NCBI GenBank assembly: GCA_905215845.1
Contig: CAJMRU010000023.1
Coordinates: 1-9,813 of the forward strand
Direction: 5' to 3'
DNA: 9,813 nucleotides
Origin: an uncultured bacterium
GTDB taxonomy: Bacteria > Bacillota > Clostridia > TANB77 > CAG-508
Positions 1 to 7,700 of this stretch are shown piece by piece (the first letter of the stretch is position 1; every line of letters starts with the position of its first letter). The position numbers were made by a program, and so were the translations under genes. The notes beneath the pieces are model-generated. The model searched no databases. It was not told the DNA's origin and was given only the letters and a program-made list of their open reading frames with translations.

Positions 1-25
1 ACAAAAAACTATATTTTTCTATTAA

Positions 26-31
26 TATAAT
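26..31 (+). promoter_or_regulatory. Possible -10 box upstream of the signal peptidase gene
   Basis: A perfect TATAAT hexamer lies 62 bases before the lepB start codon. At a 17-base spacer the -35 position reads only AAAAAA, so there is no recognisable -35 element, and the window edge cuts off most upstream context. In such AT-rich DNA a TATAAT can occur by chance. lepB could equally be transcribed from a promoter or gene outside the window. Confidence 0.25.
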
Positions 32-56
32 TTCAAAAATAAAAATATTATTTGAA

Positions 57-84
57 GGGAGGAGATGTGGCTTTTGCTAACATC
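57..84 (+). promoter_or_regulatory. Distant Shine-Dalgarno with bridging hairpin before lepB
   Basis: GGAGG at 58-62 is the only good ribosome binding site ahead of lepB, but it lies 30 bases from the ATG at 93. The bases right before that ATG (85-92) contain no Shine-Dalgarno. The intervening bases 64-84 can fold as a hairpin: 64-71 pairs with 76-84, giving eight pairs with one G-U and a single bulged A at 79, closed by a UUUU loop. Folding would reduce the effective distance from GGAGG to the ATG to about 9 nt, which is a normal spacing. The pairing is seen in the sequence; the function is inference. Confidence 0.45.
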
Positions 85-92
85 AAATTTAT

Positions 93-740
93 ATGGAAAT
101 AAAAAATAAATCAACTATTAAAAATATATTAGAATGGATATTATGTATATTAATTGCATTAGTTTTAGCTCTTACTTTTAGATATTATATTGGAACACCT
201 ACACAAGTTCGCAAAACATCAATGTTTCCAACATTAAAAGAAAATGATAGATTAATTCTTAGTAGAGTTTCTAGAATAACTCACAAGCTTCCTAAATATG
301 GTGATATTATTACTTTTGAAGCTCCTAGCAAACTTATCCTCAAGGAAGATGAAATAGACCAATCCAATCCTATTGCAATATACGATAATAATTATAAAAA
401 CATATTTTCAAAATTTGTTCATAATGTTTTAGAAATTGGAAAAGACAGTTTTATCAAAAGAGTAATTGCTTTGCCTGGCGATTCAGTTAAAATAGAAAAT
501 GGTAAAGTTTTTGTTAATAATATTGAATTAGAAGAAAGTTATTTAGAGCCTACCGTTCACACATATATTAACAATGGCTTTGATAACTTTACAGTTCCAG
601 ATAATTATATATTTGCCATGGGAGACAATAGAGAACATAGTACTGATTGCAGAAACTTTGGATGCATCCCATTAGAAAAAATAGAAGGCACTGCCATCCT
701 AAGATTTTGGCCACTTGACAAAATTCAAAAATTATATTAA
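93..740 (+). CDS. lepB: Type I signal peptidase
   Basis: This is a membrane-bound serine protease (family S26) that removes signal peptides from exported proteins on the outer face of the cytoplasmic membrane. At 215 residues it has normal length for a Gram-positive enzyme. A short cytoplasmic N-terminus is followed by a single membrane span (about residues 11-33). The catalytic serine is Ser43 in the motif SMFPTL. The general-base lysine is Lys122 in FIKRVIALPGD. The C-terminal box E is GDNREHSTDCR (177-187), followed by FGCIP. Box E carries Cys186 where DSR is usual, with a second cysteine at 191. A stretch of about 35 residues (80-116) separates the box around GDIITFEAP from the lysine box. 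In-frame TAA at 78-80 rules out a longer ATG start; the start at 93 has no adjacent Shine-Dalgarno. The gene converges on the surface-protein operon and its stop codon touches the terminator stem. It could process both neighbouring precursors, but it is likely to be a general enzyme. Confidence 0.95.
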   Translation: MEIKNKSTIKNILEWILCILIALVLALTFRYYIGTPTQVRKTSMFPTLKENDRLILSRVSRITHKLPKYGDIITFEAPSKLILKEDEIDQSNPIAIYDNNYKNIFSKFVHNVLEIGKDSFIKRVIALPGDSVKIENGKVFVNNIELEESYLEPTVHTYINNGFDNFTVPDNYIFAMGDNREHSTDCRNFGCIPLEKIEGTAILRFWPLDKIQKLY

Positions 741-782
741 AAGGCTGACCTAGAATATAAAAATATTTCTAGGTCAGCCTTT
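740..782. terminator. Bidirectional intrinsic terminator between convergent genes
   Basis: A perfect 16-bp inverted repeat (740-755 and 767-782) encloses an 11-base AT loop. The stem carries the GC-containing core GGCTGACCTAG, unusually GC-rich for this window. On the + strand it is followed by a T-rich run (TTTAATCATTTTATTT), and on the - strand by TTTTAATATAATTTTT. It can therefore terminate both lepB and the surface-protein operon. The first stem base is the last base of the lepB stop codon, and the opposing stop codon lies 8 bases beyond the stem. Confidence 0.88.
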
Positions 783-789
783 AATCATT

Positions 790-3700
790 TTATTTATTTA
801 AAATTTTCTTTTTAATAAATATTACACCTGTTCCTAATATAACTAATGCTACTAATCCAACTGAAATTGGTATTATAAAGTTTCTATTTGCTCCTGTATT
901 TGGTGTTATAATTACTGTTTCTGATGTTGATTCATCTGGTTCTTTAGGTTCTTTTCCTGGTATAAAGTTTCCAGGTATTGAAGGTACATCTCCTCCACCA
1001 TTTGGTTTTTCAAGTTTTATAATTTCTGTTTCATTATTTAATGAAATATCTCCTGCTGTTGTTAGTATTTTTGAAACATTTAATGTTGTATCTTTAGTTT
1101 CTGATGGTTTTAATGCTGCTTTTAAGTTTTCTGTATATAGTATTGTTTTTTCATCTATTGCTGATTCTTCATTATTATATACAACTTCTGCAACTAAGTC
1201 CTTCAATTCTTCTACAGTTTTTACTTCCCATCCAGGATTTAATTCTGGATTATAACCCCAATCTTTATCTAGATAATCTATCACAGCTGATGGAATTATT
1301 GTTAACACTTCTCCTCCTGCAACACCGTATTTATAATATTCTTCTGTTGCATAATCTAATTCACTAGTGTTTACTGCTTTAATTTCATATGTTACTTCTA
1401 ACTTAGAACCTTCAATTAATTCATTATCCATTTCTAATTTTATAAATCCGTTTTTTGGATTTGATTTATCTGATGGTCCCATATAAATTATACCGTCTTT
1501 TAAACCTGTTATATTTCCTTCTTCATCAATTTGTAAGTCTACAATTACTTGACCATTTGCTAATGTTACTTTCATTGTTTTAACTCTTTTCTTAAGTTCT
1601 ATTTGTTGTCTTGGTCTTTCTACTATTCCAAAGTCTATATTACTAATTCTATAAACATATTTGTCTCCTGATGAAGCTGTAGTTGTATTGTCATATTCTA
1701 TTCCTAATCCCATTGTTGGTGTTGTTGAGTCCATTTTTGTTCTAGAATATTTCTTTTCACCTTTTTCAAGTGTTTTCATTTCTTCATCAATTTGTAGTCT
1801 TGAACCTTTTGGTGCTTCTTGGTCTTTGTTGTAATTGTCTACAGCATCTGTTAATCTTGTATCTACATTTTGTTTATACCATTCTTTATTGTTTGTGTCT
1901 CTAGATTTATCATAAATTGTTCCTTTATAGTTTTGAACAGTATATGTTTCATCTCCCCATGTATATGTTAATGTATAATCTCCTGGTATAAATCCTGTAA
2001 TTGTAAAGTTTCCATTTTCATCAGTTTTTGCTGTATATACTTTTCCACCTTCTGTATTTTCAGTTAAAGTAACTTCTACATTTGCAATTCCTTTTTCGCC
2101 TTCATCATATTTTCCATTACCTTTTCTTTCTTTATTTGTTTGTAACTCAGGCATATTTGTTTCATCTAAGAATACTGTTCCTGCTAATTCTCTTGCATCT
2201 GCAACTTCTAATTTTAATGATGGACTAGAGTCTGTATCGTCTTCATATGTTGTTTTATCTTCTGGTTTTGCATTTCCTGGATTTGAATCCACATCAATTC
2301 CTGCATATGCTTTTCCATCTTCTCCAAAGGTTGAATAAGAATTTATTTCTACTACATTTTCTAAGTTTTCTCCATCATTCATTATATTTACTATTGCTTC
2401 TCTACTTAATTCAAATTGTACATATATTTCATAATTTTTTTGTGCTTCTATTTTTGTATTTGTATTTATAATTACTTTTGAGTATTCATTATTATAATCA
2501 GAAGTTTTGAAGTCTATATTTCCAGAAATATTACTTGTTTTTTCATCTTTACTAGTTCCTATAGCAAGTATTTTATATTTGTTATCAAAATAATCTACTA
2601 AACTATTTACTTGTGATGTTAGATTTGTTGATTCATTTCTTACTGCAATTTTATATGTTATAAATGCTTTTAATTCTTTACTTTTGTCTTTTTCATTTAC
2701 ATATTCATAATCTGCTTTATAAATTGGTCTTGTATATTTCATTTCTCCATATTTATTTGCAAATTTTACTCCCACATTGAAGCCATCACCATATTCCCCT
2801 TGGTTCTTAAATCTTTGTGAATATTCATAAATATGCTCATAGCCATTAATTGTAAGTTTTACATTATCTAAGTCTTTTATTAATGCTAAATCTGGTTGTT
2901 CTCTTCTATATAAACCTAAATTTATGTATTTAATTTCTTCTTGTCCATACTCAAAATGATCTTTAATTATATATTTAGTTTCATTAGTATTAGCTATTAT
3001 TGGGAATTTACCATTACTTACAAATGTTGAAGTATGTTTCTCTGCGTCTTTTTCATAAGTTAAATCATGTTTTTTGTTTCCCTTCTCATCTAAAGAATAT
3101 CCTGTATTATCTCCATTTCCTTCTATCGTACTGAATCCATTATTGAATTCTTCTCTAGTTTTAAGGTTTTCTGCTGATTTAGAACCATTATCTTTATCTA
3201 TATGTGGTACTACATTTGTATATGTAATTCCATCATATTCAAATTCTATGTAATAATTTTCTAATTGTTCTATTAACACATCTTTAAATAAGTATGCTCC
3301 ATTTTCATCAGTTTTAGCTTCTTTAACTACATTTCCTGATTTATCTTTTAATCTAACAGTTATTTCTGGTATTAAAATATCTTCACTGTCATAATCATTG
3401 TCTTTAAACAAATCATTTCTTAAAGCTTGTTTTCCAAATATTTTATCTTCCCACACATATCCTGAAAGTTTTACATATATTTGCTTATTTTCTATCACAA
3501 AATCCTTGGTTTTATCTACTTCAACAGTTTGTTCTACACCATCTTTTATTATTTCATATCCGTAGTTAGGATTTTTTGTTTCGTATGCTATATATGTTCC
3601 TACTATTAAATTTTCAACTGAAAATTCTCCTTTATCATCAGTAATAAATTCTGTAGCATCTTCTTTTTTATCAACATATGTTATATTTTTATTTTCGTCG

Positions 3701-4713
3701 CTTTTTACATATTTGTTCATATCTTTATTTTTTATAATAAATCCTACACCTTTTAGCGGAATTTTATGATTATCTTTATTTACTTTAACAACTTTTAAAT
3801 CTCCTAATATATTAATATTATACTCAAAATCTGTTGTTAAATCTTTTTCAGCTTTATATGGTTCTCTTATTAATAAGTTTTGAAAACTACTTCCACTAAT
3901 AGATTCTAAAAACCATACTTTAGCTGCATTTATATCAACTTTAGTCTTAGCTGTAATTTTTGTTATCTTACTTACACCTTGATCTGCTGGAAAAGATATA
4001 TAAAAATCTTTTTTGTTTTTCAATTTATTAACTTTATACCATATTTCATCTTTTCCTTTAAAGCTACTATATAGTACCCCCTTAATTGGTTTATTATCTT
4101 GGTTATATACTTGCACTTCATTTATAGTACCAGGAAAACTCCAATTAAATGGTCCTACCCTAATATAACTTTTTCCATCTTTTTCATATGAAGTTGCTTT
4201 TATTTTTTCTTTATTTGTGTTGTCTGTCATTTCCATATTTTTGAGATTCTCTGCATATTCATTTGCTTCTTTATCTAAATCTGTTGTAATATCTCCCCTA
4301 ACACCATTTGTAAATCCTAGATATAGTCCTGCATGATGTTGACCTACATGTAACATCCAATCAGGCAAAAGATTCCATATACCATTAGCTACTGGCCCTT
4401 CTGCTTTTATTGGACCATTATCACCTTGTAATATTGTAGCAAATTTCGCATTATCTGGATGTGTTATTTTTTTACCTTTATGGTCTGTTGATTCATTTCC
4501 TTCTATTTTTATTTCTGAAATTATTTTATAACTTTGATTGCTAAGTAACATTTGTCCATGTTCAGCACAATAAATATCAGGATCATTCCAATAATCATAA
4601 ATACTAACATCTAAGCGTTGTCCAACTGAATAAGCTTGCGAAGTTGTATAGAACATACCAATAATTATACTTATCATTAGTAAGATAATTGATATCTTTT
4701 TGTGTTTATTCAT
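790..4713 (-). CDS. Large cell-wall-anchored adhesin-like protein with thioester-like head, SpaA/Cna-B and two SdrD-B domains
   Basis: This is a secreted 1307-residue surface protein, probably covalently anchored to the wall. A signal peptide covers 1-27 (likely cut after SQA). Residues 45-150 resemble the N-terminal thioester-type domain of Gram-positive adhesins: IYCAEHGQ holds Cys49, the only cysteine I find, and a GIWNLL motif follows (Trp113). Next is an uncharacterised beta region (180-300). A SpaA/Cna-B-like domain (303-410) has Lys310, an E-box glutamate Glu378 in YETKNPNYGY, and Asn409. SdrD-B-like domains lie at 415-505 and 841-935, the second with the Ca-binding-like loop GNGKYDEGE. 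A DUF11-like section lies between them (595-830). A C-terminal module (1028-1165) is shared with the upstream protein. A Pro/Gly-rich stretch (1237-1262) precedes TPNTG (1270-1274), a membrane span (about 1279-1300) and a KKK tail. The start is supported by AAGGAGGT at 4723-4730, nine bases before ATG. The gene lies 21 bases after its upstream partner, so the two are probably co-transcribed. Ligand and function are not readable from the sequence. Confidence 0.9.
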   Translation of the reverse strand: MNKHKKISIILLMISIIIGMFYTTSQAYSVGQRLDVSIYDYWNDPDIYCAEHGQMLLSNQSYKIISEIKIEGNESTDHKGKKITHPDNAKFATILQGDNGPIKAEGPVANGIWNLLPDWMLHVGQHHAGLYLGFTNGVRGDITTDLDKEANEYAENLKNMEMTDNTNKEKIKATSYEKDGKSYIRVGPFNWSFPGTINEVQVYNQDNKPIKGVLYSSFKGKDEIWYKVNKLKNKKDFYISFPADQGVSKITKITAKTKVDINAAKVWFLESISGSSFQNLLIREPYKAEKDLTTDFEYNINILGDLKVVKVNKDNHKIPLKGVGFIIKNKDMNKYVKSDENKNITYVDKKEDATEFITDDKGEFSVENLIVGTYIAYETKNPNYGYEIIKDGVEQTVEVDKTKDFVIENKQIYVKLSGYVWEDKIFGKQALRNDLFKDNDYDSEDILIPEITVRLKDKSGNVVKEAKTDENGAYLFKDVLIEQLENYYIEFEYDGITYTNVVPHIDKDNGSKSAENLKTREEFNNGFSTIEGNGDNTGYSLDEKGNKKHDLTYEKDAEKHTSTFVSNGKFPIIANTNETKYIIKDHFEYGQEEIKYINLGLYRREQPDLALIKDLDNVKLTINGYEHIYEYSQRFKNQGEYGDGFNVGVKFANKYGEMKYTRPIYKADYEYVNEKDKSKELKAFITYKIAVRNESTNLTSQVNSLVDYFDNKYKILAIGTSKDEKTSNISGNIDFKTSDYNNEYSKVIINTNTKIEAQKNYEIYVQFELSREAIVNIMNDGENLENVVEINSYSTFGEDGKAYAGIDVDSNPGNAKPEDKTTYEDDTDSSPSLKLEVADARELAGTVFLDETNMPELQTNKERKGNGKYDEGEKGIANVEVTLTENTEGGKVYTAKTDENGNFTITGFIPGDYTLTYTWGDETYTVQNYKGTIYDKSRDTNNKEWYKQNVDTRLTDAVDNYNKDQEAPKGSRLQIDEEMKTLEKGEKKYSRTKMDSTTPTMGLGIEYDNTTTASSGDKYVYRISNIDFGIVERPRQQIELKKRVKTMKVTLANGQVIVDLQIDEEGNITGLKDGIIYMGPSDKSNPKNGFIKLEMDNELIEGSKLEVTYEIKAVNTSELDYATEEYYKYGVAGGEVLTIIPSAVIDYLDKDWGYNPELNPGWEVKTVEELKDLVAEVVYNNEESAIDEKTILYTENLKAALKPSETKDTTLNVSKILTTAGDISLNNETEIIKLEKPNGGGDVPSIPGNFIPGKEPKEPDESTSETVIITPNTGANRNFIIPISVGLVALVILGTGVIFIKKKILNK
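892..906 (-). other. Non-canonical sortase recognition motif TPNTG
   Basis: Codons for T-P-N-T-G (residues 1270-1274) are followed by a spacer of about five residues, a hydrophobic span and a KKKILNK tail, the classic sorting-signal layout. The first position is Thr instead of the Leu of LPXTG. The P-x-T-G core, after which sortases cut between Thr and Gly, is intact. That this protein is a sortase substrate is inference from family layout. Confidence 0.75.
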
Positions 4714-4722
4714 TATATTATT

Positions 4723-4730
4723 ACCTCCTT
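4723..4730 (-). promoter_or_regulatory. Ribosome binding site of the 1307-residue gene
   Basis: AAGGAGGT on the - strand is a full-strength Shine-Dalgarno, nine bases before the ATG at 4711-4713. It falls inside the 21-base intergenic gap, so the downstream gene has its own efficient initiation site rather than depending on coupling to the upstream stop codon. Confidence 0.9.
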
Positions 4731-4734
4731 CCCC

Positions 4735-7700
4735 TTATTCTTCTCTATCATTTCTTCTTTTTACTACTACTGCTGCAATTACTCCTGAAGCTAATATTAT
4801 TGCAATTATTAAACCTATTGAAATATATACTGCTTTACCTGTTCTAATACTTAAAATTACATCAGCTGAACTATAATCATTTTCGTTTTGATTTTGATTT
4901 CCTGGTGTTGAGTTTATATCTAATAGTCCTAAATCATTATATGCTTCTGCTATCTCTGCTCTATTATTTACTAATCCAAGATTTTCTTCATTCATTTTCT
5001 TAGTTAATGTAAGTGTTAGTATTTTAGATTCACCTGGTTCAATTTTGTCATTTGCAATACTTGAACTATATAATACATTTCCTGTTTGATACCAATCTTT
5101 ATTCATTTCTGAATTAAATTGTAGGTCTTTTGGGATATAATCTGCTATTTTTCTAGCATATCCTGCTACTTCTCCCACATTAGAAACTTTTATTTTATAT
5201 TCAATTATAACTGTAGTTCCATTTAATTGTTTTGCATCAATTTCTGCTTTTGCTATTTTTTCATCATTATATTCTAAAGTTTTTGTTCCTGCAGAATTTT
5301 GAATCATCATTTTTGATATTGTTTTATCTAATTTTAAATCAAAATCTTTTAATTCTATTAATCCTATATTAATATCAGATATATCATTATTTTCAATCTT
5401 TATAGTATCTGTTGAAGCAATATTTTGTTTTTGACCATCTATTGAAATTTCATTAAGTCTAACATCTGAATTTTGCACTTCACTAATTCCTTCTGCTTTA
5501 TACTTAGTTAATGAATATTGTGTACTATTATATTCAAATATTGCTATATAATTTCCATTTCCTAAGTTGCTTAATACATATATTCCATTATCATTTGTTG
5601 TTGCTTCTAATATCTTACCTGTTTTATCTGTTACTAATTTGTTTGTATCTAGATTTAATAATTTTACTTTTATATTGCCTAATACTTTTTCGTTTTCATC
5701 TTTTTTACCATTTGCATTTTCATCAAACCATGCTATACCCGTTATATTCCTTTTTCCTTGTGCTACATTATTATCATCTACATCATTATTCCCATCTGTT
5801 TGACCATCATTTCCACCTGTTCCACCATTATTGTTGTTATCTTGATTTGTTTCGTTAGCTTTAACTATATGTGTTATCTCTGATGTTGTAGCTATTTCTT
5901 TTCCATATACTGATGTTATAGCTTTATTTGTTATTGCTTCTGCCTCATCTCTTGATTCTGAATGGTTTACTAATGTTGTTATTTTTATAGTTACTTCTTT
6001 ATCAGCATCTATATCATTTAAAATTTCTATATTATTGCTCTTTGGTATTTCAATTTCTTTACCATCCATTTCAATTTTTGTAATAGTTAATTGATCTGGT
6101 ATTTTATCTCTTATTACTAAACCTGCTATTCTAGCCTTACTATCATTTTTTATTTTTATAGTATATTCAATTGTATCTCCAGCTTCTACATATTTGTCTT
6201 CTACATTTGTTGTCATTTCCATATTAACTTTAAAACTATTTATGCCATCTTTCCATAAATTAGATACATATTCTTTTTCAGAGTCTATGGCATTTATTGA
6301 AAATGTTATTTCATCTGTTTGATTTTCTTCTAGTTGATTTATTATCATATTATAATCTAAAACTTTTACTTCCCCTGGTTTTAAACTTCCTATATTCATC
6401 TCTTTTGAATATTCAATTTCTTCAGAAGTTACTTCGTCTTGTGTGTTTTCTTTTATTTCTATATCTTTTTCTACACTTTCGCCAGTGAAAATATCATCAT
6501 CTTCTATTTCTTTATCTTTTAATCCAGTTATTAGTTGTACTCTTTCTGGTTTTATATTATCTGACATATTAGTTCTTATTTTCACATCTTTTTGTTCTAC
6601 GTCAGATATATTTTCTATAATTGCAAAATATTCTACTGTACCTAATTCATATAAATCTATTGATTTATCTGTTACTCTTTTTACTGAAACTCTAATATTA
6701 CCTGTTTCTGTTTTACATTTTATCTCATTTGATTTTTGAATTACATCTAAATATTTTGTTTCCACATTACTTTTAATTTCTGAATTATCAGCCAATTTAC
6801 TATCTATTCGAATTTCATATTCTAGATATTTTGTCTCTCCTACTGCTAATCTTTCTATTGTTCCTACGTACATATCAGTATCTACTTCTTTATAATAAGA
6901 TGATCCTGTATATTCATAGTTTTTTACTGGCTCTACTAATTTTGCTCCTTGTGGTATTTTTGCTGTAACATTAACATTCTCAACTTCCTCTGAACCTGTA
7001 TTTGATACTTTAACTGTATATTTTATCACTTCTCCATTTTTTATTACTGTATCATTTTTAACTTCTTTTCCCCCTATTGTTGCTCCTAAAGATGTTTCTA
7101 ATTTTGGTCCTACTCCTGTTTGCATTGTTATTGTTGTTGCTTTTATTGTACTGTCTGCATTTGTTGCTGAATTAGTATATGATGTTTCATACCCTTCTTT
7201 TGCTACTTGATTGTATTCTAAATTTTCTGGTATTTCTACTTTATATGTACCTGTTATAGAAGTTTGTGCTTCTATATTATCTAATACAACTAAATATTTC
7301 TTTACTTCTTTTCCATCCTTTAATTCTTCTGTCCATCCATTTTCTAGATTTTGTAAATCTTTTGTTGCATTTTCATTTTCTGAATAATATATTTTTGCAT
7401 TTTCAACATTTATTCCTTCAGAAATTTCCATATCTATGTTATTTTCTTCTGTTCTTGTTGGAAAAGTTCCTAATATATTTACATTTTCAATATTTTCTGA
7501 ATTATTATTTATAATTTCAAATCCTACTTCAACATTTCTATTGTTCTTTCCTCTTTCTAGGTCTATTTCTTTATTCTCTTCTTGACCTATTGTTTCTATC
7601 CCTAAGTCTTTTATACTATTTATTGCAGTTACATCTTTTGGAGGTACTATTGAAATATCTGCCATTTTTTCTCCTTTATTTCCCTCTGTATATGATGTTG

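Noticed and set aside
1104..1367. Open frame on the + strand inside the 1307-residue gene
   Set aside because: The product would be a Leu/His-rich low-complexity peptide. It is the mirror of an AT-rich Asn/Lys/Glu-rich gene, with no ribosome binding site. The same holds for similar + strand frames at 2247-2471, 5511-5858, 6297-6739, 7266-7514 and 8133-8393.
4714..4734. Separate promoter for the 1307-residue gene
   Set aside because: Only 21 bases separate it from the upstream stop, and these are filled by the Shine-Dalgarno site. I did not find a convincing promoter just upstream of it.
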